Of a DNA stretch of 64,000 bases, positions 51,149 to 59,933 are shown piece by piece. How positions within the stretch are numbered: the first letter of the stretch is position 1; every line of letters begins with the position of its first letter. Source of the DNA: Candidatus Bathyarchaeota archaeon (GTDB lineage: Archaea; Thermoproteota; Bathyarchaeia; Bathyarchaeales; Bathycorpusculaceae); assembly GCA_022865885.1 (NCBI GenBank), contig JALHSQ010000226.1:1-64000 (forward strand), written 5' to 3'. The notes below the pieces were generated by a model. It was not told where the DNA came from. It did no database searches and saw nothing but the letters and a program-made list of their open reading frames with translations. Made by a program: the position numbers and the translations under genes.

Positions 51149-51451
51149 GTGTCAGCAACGATTAGTGTCATGTCAGTTAAGGTTGGGGACAAAACTGGTC
51201 TGGGCGTGAAAGTTGATCTGCCTGACTCGCCTCCGTTACTCCTGATCACAGCTGAAAAGGGCTTCGTTATGTGCGGGTTTCTGAACACCGAGGCGGCTGA
51301 AAAACTGGGCGTAGCTGCTGCGGTTGTGAGTGGGGTCAAGAGCTTTGAAGACGTGCTTAACGCTCAAGTAAAGACTGCAACTTCCAAAGCAAAGAGTCTT
51401 GGCGTTGAAGTAGGAATGAAAGGCGCCGACGCTCTAAAGCACATGTTCTGA
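51149..51451 (+). CDS. DUF1805 family protein
   Basis: A 100-residue small protein. LLLITAEKGFVMCGFLNTEAAEK and AAAVVSGVKSFEDVLNAQV are the core of DUF1805, of unknown role. TTATTTAAAC (51111-51120) places transcription start close to GTG 51149, suggesting a leaderless start; ATG 51170 is an alternative. Confidence 0.85.
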   Translation: MSATISVMSVKVGDKTGLGVKVDLPDSPPLLLITAEKGFVMCGFLNTEAAEKLGVAAAVVSGVKSFEDVLNAQVKTATSKAKSLGVEVGMKGADALKHMF

Positions 51452-51764
51452 GCTAGGATCTTTCCGGTTCTTTGCGTAACAATGGTAGAGTACAGACTTC
51501 GAGGGTCAGAAAAACAAGTGTCTGATCGAACAACGAGCTAAATCCGTAGAAAATTCTTGGACAAAGTTTTTCTGAGGTATCTAGGCGGGTAGGGGGTAGG
51601 TCTGTATGGCTGTTATAACGCCATCCCGCAAAATCGTCGGTCGAGTTCTTGCAGAACTGGTCTTTGCAGCGTTTCAGCGTCGTGCGTAACACAACTGTTC
51701 TCAAAGAATCCAGTCGCTCATGCGTGATGGCTCTGTGGGTCAAGAATGCTTTTTCAAGTCTTTC
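51452..51764. other. Intergenic stretch with G-rich motif
   Basis: About 310 bases between convergent genes. It contains copy 2 of the CTAGG/GGGGGTAGG motif (51580-51600) followed by a near-palindrome ATGGC-T-GTTATAAC-GCCAT (about 51606-51624). No gene seen. Confidence 0.4.
51580..51600 (+). repeat. CTAGG-GGGGGTAGG motif, copy 2
   Basis: TCTAGGCGGGTAGGGGGTAG matches copies at 9703 and 61494 in the CTAGG start and GGGGGTAGG end, with a different middle. Confidence 0.45.
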
Positions 51765-52532
51765 TCATGCACTTATCTTGGGCGGAGGGCGAACTGGCTT
51801 GCCAAGCTTTTTCCTAAGAGCAATGCGATAAAGCTTTCTCAAAGATTTCACTAGCTGCTCAATGCTAGCCAAGTTGGAGTAAATGAGTGGGATGTGGTCA
51901 TATTCCGCCAGTTTTGTTGAGTATTCATCTGGGAGTGAACCATGAAAAACCACAACCCGCGGTTTCAAGTTGCTCATACGCACGCTAAGCATCGGCGAAA
52001 TTCCGTTCTCGATATGCGTAAAAACTAGAGCCCGTTCGGTTGTCACTCCGAAGAGTTGAGAGAATTCCAGCCCAGAAAGCGTTTCCACAGCCTTCTTGCT
52101 GTCAACAACAGTGTATCCATTAACTTCCCTGACGTTTTGACTTACGCAAGCTATTATCTCGCCCTGTATGGCTTTGCATAGGTACTCTACTCTGACTGGA
52201 ATCGGAAATTCGCGGAGATCTATTATGGCGTTGCTTGGTGAACTCGTGAGTTTGGCGAATTCTTGGATGAATCGGCTTCCACGTTCTTCATCAATGGTCA
52301 AGAGGGCCCACACAAGCCTCCTAACAAACTTTGTACCCGGGCTTTTGCGTCTGCCGCTTTCGTAATCGCTAATGACCGATGACGAGACCATCATTTTGTC
52401 AGAGAGCCCAATTTGGGAAACTGCGAAGAGTTCGCGCCACTTTCGCATGGTTGCTCCTGGCTTGCTAGATAAGATTATCTCACCGGCTATTCTTCTTGCG
52501 AGAACTTCGCGTAGACTGGGAGAGATGGACAT
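51765..52532 (-). CDS. XRE-type HTH transcriptional regulator
   Basis: A 255-residue archaeal regulator. The helix-turn-helix is at about residues 28-68 (FAVSQIGLSDKMMVSSSVISD then YESGRRKSPG). A long C-terminal domain of alternating strands and helices (VVVFHGSLPDEYSTKLAEYD) may bind a ligand or partner. It fits the COG1709-type archaeal proteins as I recall. It probably autoregulates, but no operator is obvious. Confidence 0.8.
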   Translation of the reverse strand: MSISPSLREVLARRIAGEIILSSKPGATMRKWRELFAVSQIGLSDKMMVSSSVISDYESGRRKSPGTKFVRRLVWALLTIDEERGSRFIQEFAKLTSSPSNAIIDLREFPIPVRVEYLCKAIQGEIIACVSQNVREVNGYTVVDSKKAVETLSGLEFSQLFGVTTERALVFTHIENGISPMLSVRMSNLKPRVVVFHGSLPDEYSTKLAEYDHIPLIYSNLASIEQLVKSLRKLYRIALRKKLGKPVRPPPKISA

Positions 52533-52600
52533 ATAAACGCCGAGTTCCCCTTAGAACATGATGGCCTATAAAAACCTTATAGAAGCTCTAGTGGTGAATC

Positions 52601-53506
52601 CTATCTGACGAGAAAGATGAGAAAAATGCCGATAACGATTACTACGGAACCAATCACATTCTTGACTGTGATCTTTTCATGAAGTAGAGCGATGCCTGCA
52701 AAAGTTGAAAAGAGCGGTGTTGTTGAAGATATTGGAACAGCCCGCGATTCTAGGGTCTCTATGAAACTGAAGGTCAGAAAGAACCATCCAAGCCCTAACG
52801 CGGCGATTCCACCTGCAATGAGTGTGGCAACTGTTCTCTTGTTCGCCTTCAGAAATCCAAGGCTTTTGTCGATGATTGGCGTCGACGCGAGCATGGAAAG
52901 TGCAATCGCAATGACTCTTACAGTATTGATGGCTAACGCGTGATCCAAATCAGGTTTTGTCCTTACAGCCATGTTAATCATTGTTATGCTCACGGACCAT
53001 ACGACAGCTGTTGCCAGAGCAAACGTTAAGCCTTGAAGCAAATCATTCTTTCGCGTTTCTGTCTTGTTTTCTTTGTTTTCTTGGCTTAGTAAGCATATTC
53101 CAAAGACAATAGTGATGGCTCCTAGGACGGTGGGCAAAGTGATAGGCTCTCCGACCAAGAAGACTGCCTACAAAAGGTTGAACAATGGATACGTACAGGT
53201 TACTGGAACTGCCCGCGCCACACCGATGCTCTTCAAGCTTACCATGTATAAGGTGTCTCCAACCCCCAAACCGATCAAGCCGCTAATCGCTGCAAGAACG
53301 AGAACACTCCATGGTAGACTCATCAACGCTTCAAACTTACCCAGCATGATCAGGAATACCAACAAGACTACAGCAGTACACGTGAGGCGAATAATGTTCG
53401 CTGAAACGGGTTTGATCTCTCGCAAGGCTTTTCTGTAAAGCAAAGCTGAGATTGTCCAGCTTGCGGCTGCGCCGAGAGCTGCGAGTTCCCCAAGCATCGT
53501 CTTCAT
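52601..53506 (-). pseudogene. EamA/DMT permease interrupted by in-frame TAG
   Basis: Two frames, 53506-53168 and 53158-52601, lie in the same phase and are separated only by TAG (53170-53168) and three codons. Together they make a normal ten-helix drug/metabolite transporter of about 301 residues: the first half ends TCTYPLFNLL, the second begins AVFLVGEPITLPT, and both belong to the paired EamA repeat. The stop takes a place where Tyr, Trp or Phe is usual, so TAT/TAC to TAG is a one-base change. It may be a recent loss, an error, or suppressed. Confidence 0.85.
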
Positions 53507-53598
53507 TCTTCCCGAATCGTCTGTTTTCGTTTGAATCTATTAAATACGTAGCTTGGATAGGGTGTAACGTGTTAGAATAATCTGCGAGGGATACGCAG

Positions 53599-54285
53599 TT
53601 GGATGTCCACTACGATTCAAGAGTCAAGAACGAGCTTTCCAAACTGTCTGTATGTCTCGGCATAATCAACAATGTCCATGTGGAAAAGGAGAACGACAAG
53701 CTCCAGAGACTCAAAGAAGCCATTTACGAAGAGGTCAGGACAAGATACAGTACTGAAGAATTAAAAACCAATCCCACCGTCAGGGCATACAGAGACTTCT
53801 ACTGGAGACTCGGCGTGGACCCCACGAAAACAAGACCATCAGGCGAAGCATTGCTGCGAAGAATCTTGCACGGAGACGAACTCCCATGTATATCCACTGC
53901 AGTCGACGCCTACAACTTAGCCTCGATCAAGACGATAATTCCCATAAGCGGCTTGGACGCCGATCGCCTAAATCCACCGCTGCAAATCAGATTTGCAGAA
54001 AGTGGCGAAGCTTTCCAAGGAATTGGAATGGCAAAACCGGTTAGTCTAACACAAGGAACATTGATCTTGGCTGACAGGACGCAAGTTCTGTGCATCTATC
54101 CTTATCGTGATTCTGACCAGACCAAAATAGGTATGCAAACGCGCAACGTGATACTCATAGCGTATGGTGTGCCAGGAATCTTGGAAGAGCAGCTGAAAGA
54201 AGCGGTTGAAATTGCGCTTTCGTATATCAAGCAGGTTTCAGGAGGAGAAGGTGAAGTGGTAAGAGTTTTTAGCTCTGCATCCTAA
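53599..54285 (+). CDS. B3/B4 tRNA-synthetase-like domain protein
   Basis: A 228-residue protein with the B3/B4 fold of phenylalanyl-tRNA synthetase beta. RDFYWRLGVDPTKTRPSGEA, LASIKTIIPISGLDADRL and a late segment VILIAYGVPG are seen. Free-standing members may edit or hydrolyse mischarged products, but this is not proven. Start is TTG with GAGGG eight bases upstream; the next gene follows closely. Confidence 0.88.
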   Translation: MDVHYDSRVKNELSKLSVCLGIINNVHVEKENDKLQRLKEAIYEEVRTRYSTEELKTNPTVRAYRDFYWRLGVDPTKTRPSGEALLRRILHGDELPCISTAVDAYNLASIKTIIPISGLDADRLNPPLQIRFAESGEAFQGIGMAKPVSLTQGTLILADRTQVLCIYPYRDSDQTKIGMQTRNVILIAYGVPGILEEQLKEAVEIALSYIKQVSGGEGEVVRVFSSAS

Positions 54286-54304
54286 TAGGGTGTGGTGTTC
54301 ATTT

Positions 54305-55069
54305 GTGGCTTTCCGAACGAAGATTGAGCAAATCGCGAGGAAGAACGAATCTCGTATCGTTTTGGCTTTAGACTTTCCTTTTGAGAAACCAGAAAACCGC
54401 GATAGCCTTCTCTCTAAGGCTGAAAGCGTCTTGAATGCAGTTCATCCGTACCTTTGTGCAGTGAAGTTTAACCACCACCTCGTTCTTCCTCTTGGAGCAT
54501 TTGGCGGCGTTGAGAAACTTGTGGAAAGAGTTCACGATTATGGCCTTGTGGCAATAATGGACTGCAAAGTGAATGATATTGGCGCAACAAACCAAGTGAT
54601 TGCAGAGTATTATTACGCTACAGGGTTTGATGCTTTGATTGCTAACCCGTTCATAGGATGGGAAGAAGGACTGCAACCCATTTTTGAAGTTGCCACTAGG
54701 CTGCAAAGAGGCATAATTCTCCTCACTTACATGAGCCACAAAGGAGCAGGTGAAGGCTACGGACAAACAATCATCGACTCTGAAACTGGCGAGAAAACAC
54801 ATCAATACATTGCTTTTGCAAAAAAGGCCTTAGCATTGAAGGCTGACGGCGTCATCGTCGGCGCAACATATCCGAGAAAAATAGAAGAAGTGTACCAGGT
54901 ACTTGGTGAAAAAGTGCCAATATTCTCGCCTGGCATAGGTGCGCAAGGCGGCGAAATCAGGTCTGCCTTGAAAGCTGGTGCACGTTATCTGATCGTGGGC
55001 AGGTCGATAGTAGGCGCAGAGAATCCGGCTGAATCCGCACGACAAATCCAGAAGTTCACTAGACAATAG
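54305..55069 (+). CDS. pyrF: Orotidine 5'-phosphate decarboxylase
   Basis: A 254-residue enzyme that makes UMP from OMP. LALDFPFE, CAVKFNHHLVLP and the catalytic MDCKVNDIG (Asp-x-Lys-x-x-Asp) are present, with a late PGIGAQGG and VGRSIVGAENP phosphate site. It is of the longer archaeal type. GTG 54305 is favoured; GTG 54290 would add five residues. pyrC is about 9 kb away. Confidence 0.92.
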   Translation: MAFRTKIEQIARKNESRIVLALDFPFEKPENRDSLLSKAESVLNAVHPYLCAVKFNHHLVLPLGAFGGVEKLVERVHDYGLVAIMDCKVNDIGATNQVIAEYYYATGFDALIANPFIGWEEGLQPIFEVATRLQRGIILLTYMSHKGAGEGYGQTIIDSETGEKTHQYIAFAKKALALKADGVIVGATYPRKIEEVYQVLGEKVPIFSPGIGAQGGEIRSALKAGARYLIVGRSIVGAENPAESARQIQKFTRQ

Positions 55070-55115
55070 CGAATGTGCTGTTAACCGCTACTATGGGCGT
55101 TGGAAGCAAAAGCTT

Positions 55116-55268
55116 CTATCGATTGCGTCTTTCCCAAAGCTCTTTCTTCAACAGGTCTCTTACAGACGATCTTATTGCCGAGCTCCTGCTCGGATACATG
55201 TTCGCTCTCACCAACTCGTCCAATCCTTCCAGATAAGCTTCAGGAAGTAACACTGTCACAAGTTTCAT
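55116..55268 (-). CDS. Short ribbon-helix-helix (CopG-like) regulator
   Basis: ATG 55268 to TAG 55118-55116 encodes 50 residues: KLVTVLLPEAYLEGLDELVR gives the strand and first helix, YPSRSSAIRSSVRDLLKKEL the turn and second helix. This is a complete CopG/MetJ-type DNA-binding domain, a dimer binding operators through its strands. A TATA-like CTTATATTTG lies upstream. It may control the gene at 55412, which is divergent, or itself. Confidence 0.8.
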   Translation of the reverse strand: MKLVTVLLPEAYLEGLDELVRANMYPSRSSAIRSSVRDLLKKELWERRNR

Positions 55269-55371
55269 GTTGATGCCTCAACATGTCATGCTTATGCATA
55301 CGCTACAAATATAAGGCTTAGGCGCATGCGTACCCTTCAGTCTTGGCCAAAACGGGCTAGCTTTGAAGAAA

Positions 55372-55380
55372 GGTATAAAG
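55372..55380 (+). promoter_or_regulatory. TATA box of gene at 55412
   Basis: GGTATAAAG, 32 to 40 bases before ATG 55412; transcription would begin a few bases before the start. Confidence 0.5.
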
Positions 55381-55411
55381 CCTCTCTTGACGCTTAGCTT
55401 CTGGGATACGT

Positions 55412-55738
55412 ATGTTCCGTGTTAGAGTGAACAAGATTGAATCCATTCGTGACGTGGATGGCAACCTTGGAAAACGCATAGAGTTGCTTGAGGATCGCGA
55501 GATTCCTCGTTTTGCTGTAAGACCACAATCAGAAGAAGCACAAGTCGTGCAAGATGTTCTTCAGGCTCTGCAGCAGCAAATTCCAATGTTTCCAACGAGA
55601 GGGCAAATCACGATTCCCAAAATCATATTGTTCCTGACGGAACAGGAATATGAGAGCTTGGGCATAGGGTTCGACGTGAACCAAGTTTATGACATAACAC
55701 TTCAGAACCAATCCATCAGATTTATGAAAACCGCTTAA
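55412..55738 (+). CDS. Arcadin-1-like small protein (uncertain)
   Basis: A 108-residue protein. FRVRVNKIESIRDVDGNLGK, a helical middle (EEAQVVQDVLQALQQQI) and ILFLTEQEYESLGIGFDVNQ recall arcadin-1 of the crenactin cluster, but the match is by pattern and no crenactin gene is nearby. No membrane segment. The 3' end overlaps the convergent gene by 17 bases. Confidence 0.55.
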   Translation: MFRVRVNKIESIRDVDGNLGKRIELLEDREIPRFAVRPQSEEAQVVQDVLQALQQQIPMFPTRGQITIPKIILFLTEQEYESLGIGFDVNQVYDITLQNQSIRFMKTA

Positions 55739-56057
55739 TCCTTTCTCTGACATGCCTGAGGGCAACTTGCTTCGGGTGGAATGAAAGCACGAACATCATG
55801 TTTTTCAAGGCGGAATAAACCTCATCTGAGTTGGATGTCTCTCCTTTGCTGCAGTAAATTGGGATAGGTTCGTCACCGTCTCCCTTGTAGTAGACGTAGA
55901 TCTGTGTGAATCTCTTCCTGAAGGTTTTTATCTCAAGGTTCATCCTTAACTGCTTGGCCATTTTTTCAGCCGCTGAACTCACAGGTTCCAATCTGCTTCT
56001 CTTAGGTGCAGAACTTGAAGCATAGACCAGCAATTTTCCGTTGTTAGCGTCAAACAT
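55722..56057 (-). CDS. Conserved small protein, unknown function
   Basis: A 111-residue alpha/beta protein (NGKLLVYASSSAPKRSRL, later IPIYCSKGETSNSDEVYSA). GGTGA lies six bases before ATG 56057. It shares a short promoter region with the acylphosphatase gene. I recognise no family. Confidence 0.65.
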   Translation of the reverse strand: MFDANNGKLLVYASSSAPKRSRLEPVSSAAEKMAKQLRMNLEIKTFRKRFTQIYVYYKGDGDEPIPIYCSKGETSNSDEVYSALKNMMFVLSFHPKQVALRHVRERIKRFS

Positions 56058-56090
56058 ATCAATTCACCAGAAAAACGACTGCGAAAAATG

Positions 56091-56099
56091 CTTTTAAAG
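56091..56099. promoter_or_regulatory. Palindromic TATA, probably bidirectional
   Basis: CTTTTAAAG is its own complement apart from the centre and is placed so that it can serve the minus gene at 56057 (34 bases away) and the plus gene at 56147/56195. Confidence 0.4.
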
Positions 56100-56194
56100 T
56101 GGACGCTGAACCGACATGCCGAAGTGGTGGAGAGAGATAGGTTAAAGTGAACACTCATAAACCAGATTTTCCATTTGCTCCCACTACAGAAGTG

Positions 56195-56479
56195 ATGACT
56201 ATTAAGGCGAGAGCGCACCTCTTCGTAAGCGGTCAGGTGCAAGGTGTGTTTTTCAGGTCAAAAACAAGACTCAACGCCAAGAAGTATGGCGTCAAGGGTT
56301 GGGTTCGCAATCTGCCTGATGGTAGGGTTGAAGTTCTCTTCGAGGGTGAAAAGGCTGACGTAGAAAAGCTAATTGAGTTCTGTAGAAACGGTCCACTTGG
56401 GGCAAGAGTCGCTAACGTGGACGTTATGTGGGAGACTTATCGGGGCGAATACCGAGACTTTGAAATAGGGTTCAGCTAG
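56195..56479 (+). CDS. acyP: Acylphosphatase
   Basis: A 94-residue enzyme hydrolysing acyl phosphates. The catalytic Arg is in GQVQGVFFRSKT and the Asn in VRNLPDGRVEV. ATG 56195 starts the normal protein; the frame also allows GTG 56147, preceded by GGTGGAG, which would add 16 residues. The substrate in the cell may be carbamoyl or acetyl phosphate. Confidence 0.93.
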   Translation: MTIKARAHLFVSGQVQGVFFRSKTRLNAKKYGVKGWVRNLPDGRVEVLFEGEKADVEKLIEFCRNGPLGARVANVDVMWETYRGEYRDFEIGFS

Positions 56480-56493
56480 GATTCTTTCAAGTC

Positions 56494-56910
56494 TTATGCT
56501 CTGTTCTTGGGTACCCTGAAGTGTGATGCTTTTCCAGCGCTCACGTAGTCTCCACCCATTCCTCGCACTGCTGAGGCTATCTTGGCGAAGTTTTCTGAAC
56601 CCAGAAATTGGCGAGGTTTTATCACCACGTAATCATCCTTTTCCTCAAAGCTCAGCAAGTCTTCCAGATCATCTGGGAACATCATTTTGATGTCTTCTAC
56701 TGCCTTCGACTTTTCAGGGCTCTGCGTAAACGGAGGCAAAGATGATGGGGGTGGAGCAGCTAGCGGTTGAGTGATGTGTGAAACCGCCAAGGATTTTAGT
56801 GAGGCAGACACTTGGTGCAGGTCTTCCATGATTCCGTTCAGAATCACTACGAGTTCATCAACTTTTCTTGTCAGATTCTCAACTTTCTCTTTTTCTCCGC
56901 TCATGAACAT
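56494..56910 (-). CDS. Coiled-coil protein with conserved C-terminal region
   Basis: A 138-residue protein with a coiled-coil start (KEKVENLTRKVDELVVILNG), a proline-rich linker (PPPSSLPPFTQSPEK) and a compact C-terminal part (FPDDLEDLLSFEEKDDYVVI, then FAKIASAVRGMGGDYV). No family was recognised. The coil suggests an oligomer with a small ligand- or DNA-binding head. The start may instead be ATG 56904. Confidence 0.6.
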   Translation of the reverse strand: MFMSGEKEKVENLTRKVDELVVILNGIMEDLHQVSASLKSLAVSHITQPLAAPPPSSLPPFTQSPEKSKAVEDIKMMFPDDLEDLLSFEEKDDYVVIKPRQFLGSENFAKIASAVRGMGGDYVSAGKASHFRVPKNRA

Positions 56911-56997
56911 TCTTCCTTCCAAATCTCTAGTACTTAACGCATTTATTAATTGTTTTGACTCTTTTGAACTTGATGGAAAACGGAGAATAGGCTACTA

Positions 56998-58035
56998 ATG
57001 TTTGAGATTGACGGAAGTCAGAAAAGTGGAAGCGGCACGATTCTTAGGCTATCTGTGGCCCTTGCAACCATTCGAGGGTTGCCTTTACACATTTACAATA
57101 TCCGAATGAACCGTCCGCAACCTGGCTTGAAACCTCAGCATCTTGAAGCAGTTCTAACCGCTGCCAAGCTTTGCGACGCAGAAGTAATAGGCGCCGAGAT
57201 CAACTCGCGTGAGCTATGGTTCAAGCCAAAGAAGGTTAAGGGTGGGGCGTTTGAAGCTGAGATTGGCACGGCTGGCAGCATTACCATGCTTCTGACTGCG
57301 GTGCTGCCGATCTGTCTTTTTGCCGATCAACCTGTGCAACTGCACGTGTCCAAAGGTGGAACCGACGTTTCGCATTCGCCTACTATCAACTATTTGCGTT
57401 TCGTGTTCTTGCCCATGCTGAATCGCATGGGGCTAGAAACAGACTTGATGATTCATCGCTATGGCTATTACCCGAAAGGCTTGGGAGAAGTGACGCTGAC
57501 AGTGAAGCCAAGCCAGTCTCTAACATCCCTATGTTTGGAAGATTCAGGCAAAGTGTCAGTCATAAAAGGCATCTCAGTCTGTACGTTCTTGGCTGAAAGA
57601 AAGGTTGCCCAACGCCAAGCTAACGCCGCAAGCAACTATCTGAGCGAAAAGGGCTACAAAACAGACATCCAAATAGTGAATGACAGTTCGAACCCAGCCC
57701 AGAAAGGCAGTTCACTCGTCTTATGGACTGAGACAGACTCTAATGCTTTATTGGGAGCTGACGCAATTGGTGAACTAGGGAAAGCAAGCGAAACGGTTGG
57801 TAATGAAGCTGCCCAAGCAATCTACAGTGAGATTAGTGCTAAGCCGACCGTTGATCTGCATTTAGCTGATCTGCTTATTCCCTACGTGGCCTTAACCCAA
57901 GGCAAGTCAACATACCTTGCAGCAGCGCTTTCTGAGCACCTCCAAGCGAACATTTGGCTTGCCGAGAAAATGCTAGGCGTGAAGATTGAAGCTGAGAAGG
58001 TGGATGGGCTCTACAGGATTGAGAAAACAGGCTAA
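56998..58035 (+). CDS. rtcA: RNA 3'-terminal phosphate cyclase
   Basis: A 345-residue enzyme that turns an RNA 3'-phosphate into a 2',3'-cyclic phosphate with ATP. IDGSQKSGSGTILRLSVALA, NIRMNRPQPGLKPQHLEAV and GTAGSITMLLTAVLP are typical; the adenylated His is in VDLHLADLLIPYVAL (near residue 290-300). It is followed by two methyltransferase genes in the same direction. Confidence 0.95.
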   Translation: MFEIDGSQKSGSGTILRLSVALATIRGLPLHIYNIRMNRPQPGLKPQHLEAVLTAAKLCDAEVIGAEINSRELWFKPKKVKGGAFEAEIGTAGSITMLLTAVLPICLFADQPVQLHVSKGGTDVSHSPTINYLRFVFLPMLNRMGLETDLMIHRYGYYPKGLGEVTLTVKPSQSLTSLCLEDSGKVSVIKGISVCTFLAERKVAQRQANAASNYLSEKGYKTDIQIVNDSSNPAQKGSSLVLWTETDSNALLGADAIGELGKASETVGNEAAQAIYSEISAKPTVDLHLADLLIPYVALTQGKSTYLAAALSEHLQANIWLAEKMLGVKIEAEKVDGLYRIEKTG

Positions 58036-58060
58036 ACCACAGGGCGGGTGTGAATCCAAG

Positions 58061-58849
58061 GTGAGCAGTGCGAATCGCAAGAAGCTGATTCAAGAATACT
58101 ATTCGGCTAGAGCTAAAGATTATGATAGGCAGAAGAGCAGGACTTGGGGATCGACGAAAGGTTTTGGAGACGAGGTTAGCGATGTTCTGCTTGCTACCTT
58201 TGTAGGCTTCAAAGACAAACTTGTGTTGGAGATTGGCGTCGGAAGCGGTAGGAATGCCTTACCATTGTTAGAAGAAGCCAAGCTGAGACTGGTAGGTCTT
58301 GATTTGTCAAGAGAGATGCTGGAGCAGGCAAGAGCGAAAGCGTCTTCTTTCAAGCAGCGTTTCGACTTGGTTTTGGGAGATGCTGACCATCTGCCTTTTG
58401 TGGACTGCGTTTTTGATGCGACTGTTTGCATGAGTACAATGCACTACTTCGAATCCAAAGAAGAGATCCTTGGGAAACTCTCAAAGACACTAGTGGGGGG
58501 AGGCATTTTGGCGTATGGCGATTTGACAGTGGCTGAACTAGATGATGAAGAGTTTTTCGAGGGATTGGAGCGAACAGTTTCCAAAGCGCATTCAAGATAC
58601 TGCAAACCTTCAGAAATGCGGAGGTCACTTGAAGCTCATGGATTTCGAATCTCCAAAATGAAAATCGTTGCTTACAGAAAGACCTACGATTCACTGATGG
58701 AAGATAAAGGCGTGTACTTTAGCGTTCCACTAGATACGCTTCACAAATACATACAGCGAGCTACGGCCAAAGCCAAAGCGCAATATGATCTGACCGATAC
58801 TGGGCTCACCTTGTTCTACACAATGATTATTGCTCAGAATGAACGTTAG
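58061..58849 (+). CDS. Class I SAM-dependent methyltransferase
   Basis: A 262-residue Rossmann methyltransferase. LVLEIGVGSGRNALPLL is motif I, LVGLDLSREML motif II and LGDADHLPF motif III. The substrate is not predictable; archaeal relatives act on small molecules or proteins. GTG 58061 begins just after rtcA; ATG 57986 lies inside rtcA and is unlikely. Its last 11 to 20 bases may overlap the next gene's longer frame. Confidence 0.9.
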   Translation: MSSANRKKLIQEYYSARAKDYDRQKSRTWGSTKGFGDEVSDVLLATFVGFKDKLVLEIGVGSGRNALPLLEEAKLRLVGLDLSREMLEQARAKASSFKQRFDLVLGDADHLPFVDCVFDATVCMSTMHYFESKEEILGKLSKTLVGGGILAYGDLTVAELDDEEFFEGLERTVSKAHSRYCKPSEMRRSLEAHGFRISKMKIVAYRKTYDSLMEDKGVYFSVPLDTLHKYIQRATAKAKAQYDLTDTGLTLFYTMIIAQNER

Positions 58850-58865
58850 CCTTCTGCGTGGCTCT

Positions 58866-59933
58866 ATGCCGAACTCTGTGGGCATCCGAACTCCAAAGCG
58901 ATACGGCGAGAAAATGCTGATTCTAGTGAACAAGCTTGAAATCGTCAACCACAGCCTCGAAATTCAAAGAGATGCAGACTTCATTTACGTTCCATTAATC
59001 AGCGAGCCATCAGCAAGTGCCTTGAAGACGCTTAAGAAACAGGTGAGGGACTTTGAAGTTCTACGCTATGTCTTTCCAGAAAGAAAGAAGCGAGAAGTAT
59101 CATATGTTGAACTGCTCAAAGGTCATTTGCCCACCCATTTGGAGGATAGTCTGCCTCATGCCATAGATTTCGTTGGCGATATAGCGATAATTGAGATACC
59201 AGCGAATCTTGAAGCGTATAGAGCCATCATTGGTGAAGCAATTCTGAAAGCTAACAAGAACGTGCGAACCGTGGTAGCAAAGGCAGGTGTCGTCAGTGGA
59301 ACCTATCGCCTAAGAGAATTCCAAGTAATTGCCGGAGCCAATAAGACAGAAACGATCCACAAAGAACATGGAAGCCAATATTATGTTGACATAGCCAAAG
59401 CCTACTTTTCTCCAAGGCTGTCGCATGAGCACAACAGAGTTGCTTCCCTCGTCAAGGAAGGCGAAGTAGTCGTGGACTTGTTCGCTGGCGTGGGGCCTTT
59501 TCCGATGCAAATCGCGAAAAAGCGGAAGAACGTAAAGGTCTATGCTATTGACATCAATCCGCTTGCGATCGAGTATCTCAAGAAAAACATCCGACTTAAC
59601 AGAGTCGAAGGCAAGGTTGCCCCAATATTGGGCGATGCCATGCAGATCGTTGCGACCAAACTCGCAGGCACAGCTAACCGCGTGATTATGAATCTACCTG
59701 AAAAGGCCAACGAGTTCATAGACACAGCCTGCAGGGCACTTAAATCAAGCGGCGGCATAATCCATTTCTACAGTTTCATAAATGCTTCAGATTCATTAGA
59801 GGATGCACAGCTGCGCTTCATTGAAACTATAAAACAATGCGGAAGAAACGTAGAACGAATTCCTTGTTCAAGATTCGTCCGTGCAACAGCTCCATATGAG
59901 TGGCAGATTGTTCTTGACGCTGAAATCAGCTAG
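58866..59933 (+). CDS. trm5: tRNA (guanine37-N1)-methyltransferase Trm5
   Basis: A 355-residue archaeal Trm5, methylating G37 of tRNAs to prevent frameshifting, or its wyosine-route relative. The D1 domain is followed by GTYRLREFQVIAG and HKEHGSQYYVDIAKAYFSPR, and the SAM site DLFAGVGPFPMQIAKK, AIDINPLAIEYLKKNI and catalytic MNLPEKA. The start ATG 58866 aligns with the methanogen protein. It sits in a run with rtcA. Confidence 0.95.
   Translation: MPNSVGIRTPKRYGEKMLILVNKLEIVNHSLEIQRDADFIYVPLISEPSASALKTLKKQVRDFEVLRYVFPERKKREVSYVELLKGHLPTHLEDSLPHAIDFVGDIAIIEIPANLEAYRAIIGEAILKANKNVRTVVAKAGVVSGTYRLREFQVIAGANKTETIHKEHGSQYYVDIAKAYFSPRLSHEHNRVASLVKEGEVVVDLFAGVGPFPMQIAKKRKNVKVYAIDINPLAIEYLKKNIRLNRVEGKVAPILGDAMQIVATKLAGTANRVIMNLPEKANEFIDTACRALKSSGGIIHFYSFINASDSLEDAQLRFIETIKQCGRNVERIPCSRFVRATAPYEWQIVLDAEIS

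Noticed and set aside
52601-53506. General use of TAG as pyrrolysine in this genome
   Set aside because: Many intact genes in the window end in TAG at the expected length, so one in-frame TAG is better explained by mutation or error.
56115-56150. tRNA-like start (TGCCGAAGTGG...GGTTAAAG) before acylphosphatase
   Set aside because: It resembles the D-arm of a serine or leucine tRNA, but no T-arm, anticodon stem or acceptor pairing follows in the next 90 bases.
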